Assembly: GCA_001789515.1 (NCBI GenBank)
Contig: MFZT01000041.1
Span: forward strand, 711 to 19,110
Source of the DNA: Candidatus Roizmanbacteria bacterium RIFCSPHIGHO2_02_FULL_43_11
Lineage (GTDB): Bacteria; Patescibacteriota; Microgenomatia; UBA1406; HO2-37-13b
DNA: 18,400 nucleotides
Reading direction: 5' to 3'
Shown: positions 13,382-18,400 of the stretch, one piece after another
How positions within the stretch are numbered: position 1 is the first letter of the stretch
Layout of the letters: every line of letters begins with the position of its first letter
Made by a program: the position numbers and the translations under genes
Notes under the pieces: generated by a model
What the model saw: only the letters and a program-made list of their open reading frames with translations
Told to the model about the DNA's origin: nothing
Databases searched by the model: none

Positions 13382-15043
13382 CTACACCGTAATCATCTCA
13401 ACAACAATGAGAGGTTCCTTTCGAGTTTGCTTGAGGAAATACTTCTCAAGATGGTAAATAATTTCGCGTCTCAGTTGTGGTGAACCTTTATGTTTCTTTA
13501 AAACTTCCTCAATTGCTTTTTCAGCTCCTGCAAATATCTTCTCGCGTTCGTTTTTCACACCATACACAAATCCCCGTGCTACAAATATGGGTGCTTCTAC
13601 CATTTCATGTGCCGCCGTCAGTTTAAGAACAGCAAGCACAATACCTTCTGTAGAAAGTGTCATACGGTCCCGTAGAATAACATCTCCCACATCACCCACT
13701 CCGTACGCGTCTACATATACACTCTTTGTGGTAATCTTGCTGCCCATCTCAGCTTTTCCTTTCTCAAAAACAACAGTTTCACCCTCATTAAGCAGGAATA
13801 CTTCCTCATCTTTGAAACTCATCTTCCTGGCAAGATCTAAATAGTGCCTTTGGTGACGAACAGTGCCACCAATAGGAATCAGGTATTTTGGTTTGACTAA
13901 ACTCATGAGCAGCAGCATATCACCCTGGCTGCCATGCCCGGAAGCATGTAGGCCCTCATGCACATCGGAATAGCGCACCTCAGCGCCCAGTAGATAGAGA
14001 TGTTCAATGAGATCATAGACCTGCTCATCATTACCCGGAATTGGGTCCGATGAGAAAAGTACTTTGTCACCTTTGCGAATATGGACAAATTTACTATCAC
14101 CGGATGCGATGCGCGACATTGCTGATCCGAATTGTCCTTGTGAGCCTGTCGCAATGATACAAACTTGATAGGGTTTGAATTTAGACAAATCTTTTTCTGA
14201 GATAATTTCTGACTTTGGGACAGGAAAGTAGCCAAGTTCTTTGACAATGCGAGTATTTTCATTCATTGAACGGCCAAGGAGGCAGACTTTTCTGTTAAAT
14301 TTCACTGCTGCCTCTGCACACTGCCGAATTCGCGAAATATTGCTTGCAAATGTAGTCATAATGAATTTACCCTTTGTTGAACGAATCTCGTCCTCAAACG
14401 TTTTGCCAACAACACTTTCAGACAGGGTAAAACCCTCACGGTCAGAGCCTAAGCTATCTGATAATAAACATAAGACACCATCTTTACCTGCCTTTGCAAT
14501 TTCATACAAATCAGGTGGATAGCCAAATGGCGGTGTTAAATCAAATTTAAAATCACTCCCGTGGTAAATCGTACCTGCCGGAGATTTAATGAGGATGTGC
14601 GTTGTATCAGGAATAGAGTGCGTCATGCGAATGAATTTCACATCAAAGTCGCCAAGCATATACGTGCGCCGAAAATCCACTGTCTCAACGTCTAATTTAA
14701 TTCCACGCTCTTTTGCCTTATTCTGCACAAAGAGAGAAGTAAGATGGCTTGCATACACGCGTGGCTTTCCCAGAGCCTCATAATGGAAACGCACAGCAGA
14801 GATATGATCCTCATGACCATGTGACAACACAAGCCCTCGAATTTTATCCTTTTTATCTTCAAGGTAGCTCACATCAGGAATTTCAAAATCAACACCAAAT
14901 TCTTGCTCGCGGGGAAATCCAATGCCACAGTCAACAATAAGAATATCTTTCAGCTCTTCACCCCTATACAACTCATAGACATACATGTTTTTGGTAACAC
15001 CAACAATGCCACCAAGGGGAATAAAACGAAGTTTGTAGCTCAT
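13382..15043 (-). CDS. Ribonuclease J
   Basis: RNase J is a metallo-beta-lactamase/beta-CASP nuclease with 5'-to-3' exonuclease and endonuclease activity in mRNA decay and rRNA maturation. The product is 553 residues, the normal size. The metal-binding core is intact: HGHEDH at residues 75-80, the later His in MTHSIPD and Asp in GSDFKFD, and the beta-CASP blocks ATGSQGQ, SSDPIPGND and LHASGHGSQGD. A C-terminal domain follows. The start is supported by TATACT six bases upstream of the ATG. It is the only long gene on the minus strand. The RNase J1/J2 distinction cannot be made here. A 5'-end-dependent nuclease in a genome that appears to use leaderless mRNAs is worth noting but proves nothing. 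Confidence 0.93.
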   Translation of the reverse strand: MSYKLRFIPLGGIVGVTKNMYVYELYRGEELKDILIVDCGIGFPREQEFGVDFEIPDVSYLEDKKDKIRGLVLSHGHEDHISAVRFHYEALGKPRVYASHLTSLFVQNKAKERGIKLDVETVDFRRTYMLGDFDVKFIRMTHSIPDTTHILIKSPAGTIYHGSDFKFDLTPPFGYPPDLYEIAKAGKDGVLCLLSDSLGSDREGFTLSESVVGKTFEDEIRSTKGKFIMTTFASNISRIRQCAEAAVKFNRKVCLLGRSMNENTRIVKELGYFPVPKSEIISEKDLSKFKPYQVCIIATGSQGQFGSAMSRIASGDSKFVHIRKGDKVLFSSDPIPGNDEQVYDLIEHLYLLGAEVRYSDVHEGLHASGHGSQGDMLLLMSLVKPKYLIPIGGTVRHQRHYLDLARKMSFKDEEVFLLNEGETVVFEKGKAEMGSKITTKSVYVDAYGVGDVGDVILRDRMTLSTEGIVLAVLKLTAAHEMVEAPIFVARGFVYGVKNEREKIFAGAEKAIEEVLKKHKGSPQLRREIIYHLEKYFLKQTRKEPLIVVEMITV

Positions 15044-15049
15044 ACGTTA

Positions 15050-15055
15050 AGTATA
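15050..15055 (-). promoter_or_regulatory. RNase J -10 box TATACT, leaderless layout
   Basis: On the minus strand TG-TATACT ends six bases before the ATG at 15043, predicting transcription from about the start codon. Confidence 0.55.
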
Positions 15056-15102
15056 CAGGAAGAATGTTCATAAATGCCTTTATAACTTTTTCCAGTCAGG
15101 CC

Positions 15103-15132
15103 TTGCTAGATTCCTCATAGAGCAGCTATACT
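15103..15132 (+). promoter_or_regulatory. Possible promoter (TTGCTA-18-TATACT)
   Basis: TTGCTA (15103-15108) and TATACT (15127-15132) are spaced by 18 bases. The -10 ends 14 bases before the ATG at 15147, predicting a leader of about seven bases. It lies back to back with the RNase J promoter. Confidence 0.5.
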
Positions 15133-15146
15133 AATTTTGTGCATAT

Positions 15147-15632
15147 ATGCAAAAACAAAAGAAGCCCCAGGTTACACAAGCATTTGAGAGGCTAACTGAA
15201 GATAAACCTCGAAGGCATTTTGAAAGCAAAGCAGAAGAGGTTGTGGTGAATTTTACCAAAATACCCGAATATCTTCTTGAGCTGCTCTTAAAGGGGCCAC
15301 AGAACTATACTGACCTTAATCATCCTGATGTAAAAAAGAAGCTTGAGCATAGTATGAATGCTTCTGATCAAAAAGATGCTACAATAGCTGATCTACGCAG
15401 ACAATTGAACCTGCTTAGAAATGATGAAGCAGAGGCTCGAAGCTTTTTTCAGCAAGAAGGTCAACAAAAAGAACAAGCTGACGCGGAAATGGAACGTCAA
15501 AAGGCAGAAAGGCAAAAACGTGCATATGAAAAGGCGCCTGTCGAAGTTACCACAAAGCAGAAAAGGGGATTGCTCTACGGTGCAAAGCGTCGAAAGACTG
15601 TCGAGACTGCGGCTGCCTTCGGGAAGCAGTGA
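15147..15632 (+). CDS. Hypothetical charged coiled-coil protein, 161 aa
   Basis: Not recognised. The protein is 161 residues, very rich in Lys, Gln, Glu and Arg, with no membrane segment. Residues about 65-130 (from the SDQKDATIADLRRQLNLLR region through a Gln/Glu-rich stretch to AERQKRAYEKA) should form a long coiled coil; the C-terminus is basic (TKQKRGLLYGAKRRKTVE), which could bind nucleic acid or the ribosome. The N-terminal part has a short amphipathic segment (NFTKIPEYLLELLLKGPQNY). It is divergently transcribed from the RNase J gene, from a likely promoter in the shared 103-bp gap. The tRNA-Pro gene starts 54 bases after its stop. No function can be given. Confidence 0.6.
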   Translation: MQKQKKPQVTQAFERLTEDKPRRHFESKAEEVVVNFTKIPEYLLELLLKGPQNYTDLNHPDVKKKLEHSMNASDQKDATIADLRRQLNLLRNDEAEARSFFQQEGQQKEQADAEMERQKAERQKRAYEKAPVEVTTKQKRGLLYGAKRRKTVETAAAFGKQ

Positions 15633-15686
15633 GATGAGTATGTTTTGCGACTATAGGACAGCCTATAGGATGGGGTGCGCTGGATA

Positions 15687-15759
15687 CGGGGTGTAGCTCA
15701 GATGGTAGAGTGCACGGTTCGGGACCGTGAGGCCGGCGGTTCAAGTCCGCCCACCCCGA
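15687..15759 (+). tRNA. tRNA-Pro, anticodon CGG
   Basis: A complete 73-base cloverleaf can be drawn. The acceptor arms are CGGGGTG (15687-15693) and CACCCCG (15752-15758). The D stem is GCTC/GAGT; the anticodon stem is CACGG/CCGTG around the loop TTCGGGA, anticodon CGG; the T stem is GGCGG/CCGCC with loop TTCAAGT; the discriminator is A (15759). The C1-G72 pair is typical of bacterial tRNA-Pro and supports the proline call (codon CCG). CCA is not encoded, so it must be added by a nucleotidyltransferase. No clear terminator follows. Two copies of CTATAGGA lie just upstream, but no convincing promoter can be assigned. Confidence 0.95.
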
Positions 15760-15800
15760 CTATGTTGGATATTTTATGCATCAAAGGTGTGTAAATTAAT

Positions 15801-15947
15801 ATGACGAAAACAAAAATCGAGGTTTTTGAGGGAAAGAAAATTAGACGACATTTGGACAATCGCCAGGAAAAATGGGTACTTGACGCCCACATATTTAATC
15901 AGCGTGGATCTGAAGTAGTTAGTTCAAATGTTCCTCGCTCCAATTGA
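15801..15947 (+). pseudogene. Fragment of a Bro-N/antirepressor-type protein
   Basis: A 48-codon ORF begins TKTKIEVFEGKKIRRHLDN and continues to QEKW. This closely resembles the start of Bro-N domain (phage antirepressor-like) proteins common in Patescibacteria, which go on with a W-Y/F-S-V-x-D-V pattern. Here the similarity stops after EKW, and the rest (VLDAHIFNQRGSEVV onward) does not fit the domain, ending at a TGA. It therefore looks like the 5' end of a gene joined to unrelated sequence by deletion or recombination. AAGGTG lies 11 bases upstream as a weak ribosome binding site. It is directly downstream of tRNA-Pro and upstream of hicBA, consistent with a small mobile-type patch. A short functional peptide cannot be ruled out. 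Confidence 0.5.
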
Positions 15948-15961
15948 GTCTTAAAATCTGC

Positions 15962-15967
15962 TATAAT
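15962..15967 (+). promoter_or_regulatory. hicB -10 box TATAAT, leaderless layout
   Basis: A perfect TATAAT ends six bases before the ATG at 15974. It decides the start in favour of 15974 over an in-frame TTG at 15944. Confidence 0.6.
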
Positions 15968-15973
15968 ATTTTC

Positions 15974-16243
15974 ATGTTAAAAAGATCAGAAAAAGTAGCA
16001 CAATACGATCTTACTATTAAAATAGAACCCCAAAAAGATGGAGGGTATTTGGCTTTATGTCCCGAATGGTCGGATTGTTATGCCCAAGGCGATACCGTTG
16101 ATGAGGCGGTTTTAGAGATAACCTCAGTAGCACAATCCCTTATTGATCTGTATAAGGAAGAGGGATTAGAGATTCCTTTAAAAGTAAAAAGCAAAGTCAA
16201 TATTGCCAACCTTTTCTCTATTCCAATTATCTCAACTGCATGA
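15974..16243 (+). CDS. hicB: HicB-family antitoxin
   Basis: HicB neutralises the HicA mRNA interferase and usually represses its own promoter. The product is 89 residues from the ATG at 15974. The partial RNase H-like HicB fold is recognisable: YDLTIKIEPQKDGGYLALCPEW, then the family's A-x-G-D-T-x-x-E-A motif as AQGDTVDEAV, and the helix ITSVAQSLIDLYKEEGLEIP. There is no clear C-terminal ribbon-helix-helix or HTH DNA-binding domain, so self-repression is uncertain. The stop overlaps the hicA start by four bases (ATGA), implying translational coupling. Antitoxin-before-toxin is the less common order in classical hicAB but common in this short-HicB type. Confidence 0.88.
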   Translation: MLKRSEKVAQYDLTIKIEPQKDGGYLALCPEWSDCYAQGDTVDEAVLEITSVAQSLIDLYKEEGLEIPLKVKSKVNIANLFSIPIISTA

Positions 16244-16452
16244 AACCTCTCAGTTATAGAGAAACAATAAAAAAAGCCCGAAAAGCAGGATTTGCCTTTA
16301 GAAGAAACACTGGCGGTACTCATGAAATATGGTGGAGTGAGAAGAAAAGAAAAACATGTGTTATTCCCCATCATAAAGAAATAAAACCAGGAACGCTAAA
16401 AAGCATAATAAAACAAATGGGATTAACTGCAGAAGAAATTAATAAACTTTAA
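16240..16452 (+). CDS. hicA: HicA-family mRNA interferase toxin
   Basis: HicA is a small double-stranded-RNA-binding-fold ribonuclease that cleaves mRNA when not bound by HicB. The product has 70 residues, normal for the family. The core is intact: AGFAFRRNTGGTHEIWW, with the catalytic histidine in the G-T-H motif, then CVIPHHKEIKPGTLKSIIKQMGL, the strongly conserved C-terminal block. No frameshift or missing residue is seen, so the toxin should be active. It overlaps hicB by four bases. The pair lies in an accessory patch between tRNA-Pro and cysS. Confidence 0.92.
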   Translation: MKPLSYRETIKKARKAGFAFRRNTGGTHEIWWSEKKRKTCVIPHHKEIKPGTLKSIIKQMGLTAEEINKL

Positions 16453-16924
16453 ATTTACGAGTGGAGCACTACTGGTGCCACTGCGTTTTGCCCGTAGCTC
16501 CTGACTAGAAGCCACGGATGGAGAAGGCTGGCTCCCGAATGACACTGATCGTGGCGTTCGAACTCCTCTCCATCCGTGATTCCTACAAGGACATTCCTTC
16601 AGGCACAGTCTTTGCTGCTCTGACAGGCCTTCTGGGTGCCCCCACCTGCGCTAGATGTAGCGCATGCCGATGTTCACACCGACGAACGGATCCAGCTCCG
16701 GTGCTTCGATGGTGAAGAGCGCACCCGCACTCGGGGTCTCTTCTCTTGCAGTCTCTTCATCGGATCTGGCAGGAGCAGCTGGGATACAGTCCCAAGTGGC
16801 TGCGTCATGTAACCCATAGTCAATCGGGCAGTCCATATCGTCCTTCTTTCCCATGTGAATGTGCCTTCAGGAGCCATGTCAAGACTACTGCTTTCTGCAT
16901 CAAGCCTTGACATGAAGCCTTAAA

Positions 16925-16952
16925 ACAAAAAAACCCGCCTTTTGGGCGGGTT
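16925..16952 (-). terminator. Intrinsic terminator, minus strand
   Basis: On the minus strand AACCCGCC pairs with GGCGGGTT (plus arms 16945-16952 and 16932-16939, five-base loop), followed by an unbroken run of T. It is a textbook Rho-independent terminator for minus-strand transcription. Confidence 0.8.
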
Positions 16953-16990
16953 GCGGTTCGTCAACGTTCTAACACTACACACCGCAACCC
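16948..16990 (-). promoter_or_regulatory. Antiterminator-like hairpin competing with the terminator
   Basis: GGGTTGCGGT and ACCGCAACCC (plus 16948-16957 and 16981-16990) form a perfect 10-bp stem with a 23-base loop. On the minus strand its second arm shares AACCC (plus 16948-16952) with the 5' arm of the terminator, so the two structures exclude each other. Its first arm lies in the last codons of the short ORF ending at 16975. Confidence 0.55.
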
Positions 16991-17049
16991 GGATCACATG
17001 GAGTGATCCTTTTTGCGTGAGACATATAGAACCAACGACGAACAATCAT
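16975..17049 (-). CDS. Putative 24-aa leader peptide
   Basis: This short ORF starts at an ATG eight bases after a -10 box (TATAGT) with a 17-base spacer to TTGGAT, the same leaderless layout as other genes here. The peptide contains the run RRWFYM near its start and ends CDPGCGV. Its last codons (for GCGV) form the first arm of a hairpin that competes with a following intrinsic terminator. This is the arrangement of leader peptides in amino-acid attenuation (as in trp or phe operons), and consecutive Trp, Phe and Tyr codons would suit an aromatic amino acid sensor. No aromatic biosynthesis gene follows on this strand, so the unit may be an orphan or a decayed remnant. The peptide itself may have no other function. 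Confidence 0.4.
   Translation of the reverse strand: MIVRRWFYMSHAKRITPCDPGCGV
16991..17014 (+). terminator. Intrinsic terminator, plus strand
   Basis: GGATCAC (16991-16997) and GTGATCC (17003-17009) form a 7-bp stem with a five-base loop, followed by TTTTT (17010-17014). It could end plus-strand transcription coming from hicBA. It also lies inside the minus-strand leader ORF as a hairpin. Confidence 0.65.
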
Positions 17050-17057
17050 CCGTGCAA

Positions 17058-17086
17058 ACTATACAAGAGATTATTATGAAATCCAA
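17058..17086 (-). promoter_or_regulatory. Minus-strand promoter (TTGGAT-17-TATAGT)
   Basis: On the minus strand TTGGAT (17086-17081) and TATAGT (17063-17058) are 17 bases apart. The -10 ends eight bases before the leader-peptide ATG at 17049. A transcript from here to the terminator near 16925 would be about 125-130 bases. Confidence 0.55.
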
Positions 17087-17168
17087 GAGGATATATCCCC
17101 ACCGCCGCTATCCTAATTGAGAGTCATTTTCTTATCTAGCAAAGCGTCCCATCCCAAAAAAAATATGC

Positions 17169-17174
17169 TACAAT
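17169..17174 (+). promoter_or_regulatory. -10 box TACAAT upstream of cysS, leaderless layout
   Basis: TACAAT ends six bases before an ATG at 17181 that opens a 36-codon ORF. cysS itself starts 138 bases further on. No clear -35. Confidence 0.45.
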
Positions 17175-17180
17175 ACTTTC

Positions 17181-17291
17181 ATGCTTAAACATGATTTCAC
17201 TGAAGAAAGTCGATCATACTATCTTGCCGCTCCTGCTAAAAGTCCTTCGCATGGTGACACAGGAGCACTAGTTATAACTAGTTATAACTAG
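17181..17291 (+). CDS. Small upstream ORF (36 aa) before cysS
   Basis: Not recognised. The ORF starts exactly where the leaderless promoter layout predicts (six bases after TACAAT) and encodes 36 residues, with SYYLAAPAKSPSHGDTGAL in the middle. Its last six codons lie inside the 10-bp repeat array, which supplies the TAG stop. It ends 27 bases before the cysS ATG. It may be a leader ORF whose translation affects cysS, a remnant of a longer gene cut by the repeat, or chance. It contains no cysteine codon, so it is not a classical cysteine attenuator peptide. Confidence 0.35.
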   Translation: MLKHDFTEESRSYYLAAPAKSPSHGDTGALVITSYN

Positions 17292-17311
17292 TTGTAATTA
17301 GTTATAACTAA
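17268..17311. repeat. 10-bp tandem repeat array (CTAGTTATAA family) before cysS
   Basis: Just over four units (CTAGTTATAA twice, CTAGTTGTAA, TTAGTTATAA, then CTAA) end seven bases before the cysS ATG at 17319. It is the third copy of the array type seen before tsf and dnaX. Confidence 0.85.
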
Positions 17312-17318
17312 CCCACCT

Positions 17319-18400
17319 ATGAAACTCTATAACACAAAATCCCACACTATCGAGGAATTCACACCGCTTCACGCTGGCCTAGTCACATTTTACAGCTGTG
17401 GTTTTACAGCTTATGACTACCCACATATTGGCCATTCCCGGAAATATATCACTGATGATTTGCTTAAACGATCACTGACATACGTCGGTTATAACGTGAA
17501 GCATGTTATGAACATTACTGACGTTGGACATCTTGTCAGCGACGATGACGAGGGCGAGGACAAACTTGAAAAAGGCGCACGTAAGTTTGGGAAAACTCCT
17601 GAGGAGATTGCTGCATTTTTCACAGATCTCTTTCTCAAGTCAAACGATGCCGTAAACATTATCCGTCCTGACCCAATTGTGAAAGCAACAGATCATATCC
17701 CGGATATGATTACACTTATACAGTCTTTGCAAAAAAAGGGCTTTATATACGAAACAGATGAGGCATTATATTTTGACACACCGAGAGATCCTGACTACGG
17801 TGTTCTGTCAGGTAAAAATCTTTCCGCAAACAATGCGCGATCTCGCGAAGGGGTCTACACCGACCCCCACAAAAAGCATCCAGCAGATTTTGTGTTGTGG
17901 TTTAAAAGAGTGGGGCACCATGCACAGCATGTGATGCACTGGGACTCACCTTGGGGAGACGGTTTCCCAGGTTGGCATATTGAATGTTCAGCAATGAGCA
18001 TGAAATACCTTGGCGATACTATTGATATACATTCTGGGGGAGTTGATCTTATCCCTGTGCATCATGAAAATGAAATCGCTCAGTCGGAATGTGCGACAGG
18101 AGAAGAATTTGTCCGGTTTTGGGTACACACCGAATTTTTGAGGGTGGATGGCGTAAAAATGAGCAAATCTTTGGGTAATTTTTACACTGTCGATGACATT
18201 ATTCAAAAGGGCTTTGATCCTCTTGCCATCCGCTACCTCGTTTTACAGACACATTACCGACAAGAGCTGAATTTCACCTGGGATTCCTTGCAGGCGGCAC
18301 AAAATGCACTAGGCAAATTGCGAGATATCACGGTACAACTGCGTGCTCAAACACAGCGACAGCAGTTATCAGAAGAAAAGATGTCACGCACTGAGGAACT
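17319..18400 (+). CDS. cysS: Cysteinyl-tRNA synthetase, 3' end outside window
   Basis: This enzyme charges tRNA-Cys. The first 360 codons are present and open to the window end. The N-terminus reads [19 protein letters not shown], then the zinc ligand cysteine in [20 protein letters not shown] with the class I HIGH motif. Further ligands are in [10 protein letters not shown] and in [20 protein letters not shown], and the second class I signature is KMSKS (in [13 protein letters not shown]). The first part of the C-terminal helical region follows ([18 protein letters not shown]). The start at 17319 gives the usual short N-terminus, although there is no Shine-Dalgarno sequence; a tandem repeat and a small ORF precede it instead. 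All catalytic motifs seen are intact. Confidence 0.96.
   Translation, partial: MKLYNTKSHTIEEFTPLHAGLVTFYSCGFTAYDYPHIGHSRKYITDDLLKRSLTYVGYNVKHVMNITDVGHLVSDDDEGEDKLEKGARKFGKTPEEIAAFFTDLFLKSNDAVNIIRPDPIVKATDHIPDMITLIQSLQKKGFIYETDEALYFDTPRDPDYGVLSGKNLSANNARSREGVYTDPHKKHPADFVLWFKRVGHHAQHVMHWDSPWGDGFPGWHIECSAMSMKYLGDTIDIHSGGVDLIPVHHENEIAQSECATGEEFVRFWVHTEFLRVDGVKMSKSLGNFYTVDDIIQKGFDPLAIRYLVLQTHYRQELNFTWDSLQAAQNALGKLRDITVQLRAQTQRQQLSEEKMSRTEE

Larger units (their letters stand above)
16453..17180. other. About 730 bases without a recognisable gene; G+C-rich first half with many inverted repeats
   Basis: From 16453 to about 16915 the sequence is visibly richer in G+C than the genes around it. Inverted repeats include CACGGATGGAGA (16513-16524) with TCTCCATCCGTG (16567-16578), GCGCTA/TAGCGC around 16650-16665, and CATGTCAAG (16875-16883) with CTTGACATG (16906-16914). 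Short open frames exist on both strands. The minus frame ending at 16651 has a protein-like tail (FTIEAPELDPFVGVNIGMRY) reminiscent of a beta-strand terminus, but it is short and interrupted and I do not call it a gene. The second half, 16920-17110, holds two terminator hairpins and a minus-strand leader-like unit listed separately. Nothing matched RNase P RNA, tmRNA or a T-box. Confidence 0.6.

Noticed and set aside
13587..14940. Plus-strand open frames inside the RNase J gene
   Set aside because: They are antisense to a complete RNase J and show no family features.
15651..15671. tRNA-Pro promoter from the two CTATAGGA copies
   Set aside because: No -35 lies at a workable distance, so no promoter is assigned.
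15547..15744. Minus-strand ORF covering the tRNA
   Set aside because: It overlaps a clear tRNA-Pro gene and the end of a coding frame; it is a chance frame.
16453..16920. RNase P RNA, tmRNA or SRP RNA
   Set aside because: None of the conserved sequence blocks of these RNAs could be found on either strand.
15687..16920. Integrated element with att sites
   Set aside because: No second copy of the tRNA 3' end, integrase or transposase was seen, so only an accessory patch is claimed.
16925..17014. Integron attC site
   Set aside because: The nested inverted repeats lack the attC core ends, and no integrase is present; terminator and attenuator readings fit better.
16453..17318. T-box leader for cysS
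   Set aside because: No T-box core sequence or specifier loop was found, and the terminators lie far upstream of the likely promoter.
1..18400. Recoded TGA (glycine) as in some CPR lineages
   Set aside because: TGA ends rpsB, rpsU and ybaB at expected lengths and does not occur inside the conserved genes.

Overview
The window looks like a chromosomal segment of a Patescibacteria (candidate phyla radiation, CPR)-type bacterium. The evidence is compact, near-gapless packing, a short EF-Ts, an archaeal/eukaryotic-type prolyl-tRNA synthetase without an editing insertion, a DnaX without zinc cysteines or a tau region, an archaeal-type CMP kinase, a membrane-anchored Clp-type ATPase, and many unassignable small proteins. 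TGA behaves as a stop codon (rpsB, rpsU, ybaB), so this is not a recoded CPR lineage. The phylum assignment is inference from gene content; no rRNA is present to confirm it. Almost every gene is on the + strand; RNase J is the main exception.

Layout. 1-2187: 3' part of a membrane-anchored two-domain Clp/AAA+ ATPase. 2273-2671: exported Ig-like mini-protein. 2702-3592: galU. 3733-9674: a slimmed version of the classical bacterial cluster rpsB-tsf-(pyrH)-frr-(uppS-cdsA-dxr)-rseP-proS. The bracketed genes are absent here, and the gaps hold a 112-aa unknown, a CMP kinase-like gene and a 182-aa unknown. 9707-10546: DHH/MYG1-like phosphoesterase. 10678-11239: rpsU and a YbeY-like protein lacking two of the three metal-binding histidines. 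11373-13349: the recombination/replication trio dnaX-ybaB-recR. 13382-15043 (-): RNase J. 15147-15632: charged coiled-coil unknown. 15687-15759: tRNA-Pro(CGG). 15801-16452: small accessory patch with a Bro-N antirepressor fragment and a hicB-hicA toxin-antitoxin pair. 16453-17180: about 730 bases without a recognisable gene, G+C-richer than its surroundings and full of inverted repeats. 17319-end: cysS, truncated by the window.

Expression signals. A recurring arrangement is a TATAAT-like -10 box ending only 6-8 bases before the start codon (5060, 5453, 7642, 8223, 15043 on -, 15974, 17181, and a short minus-strand ORF at 17049), which predicts leaderless mRNAs. rpsB and rpsU instead have -35/-10 promoters with leaders and Shine-Dalgarno sequences. 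The rpsB leader can fold so that its Shine-Dalgarno sequence is paired. Three genes (tsf, dnaX, cysS) are immediately preceded by copies of the same 10-bp tandem repeat (CTAGTTATAA).

The most intriguing element is on the minus strand at about 16922-17086. A 17-bp-spaced promoter leads directly into a 24-codon ORF with consecutive Arg-Arg-Trp-Phe-Tyr codons. The end of that ORF forms one arm of a 10-bp hairpin that competes with an intrinsic terminator. This has the layout of a translation-coupled transcription attenuator, but no convincing structural gene follows it.
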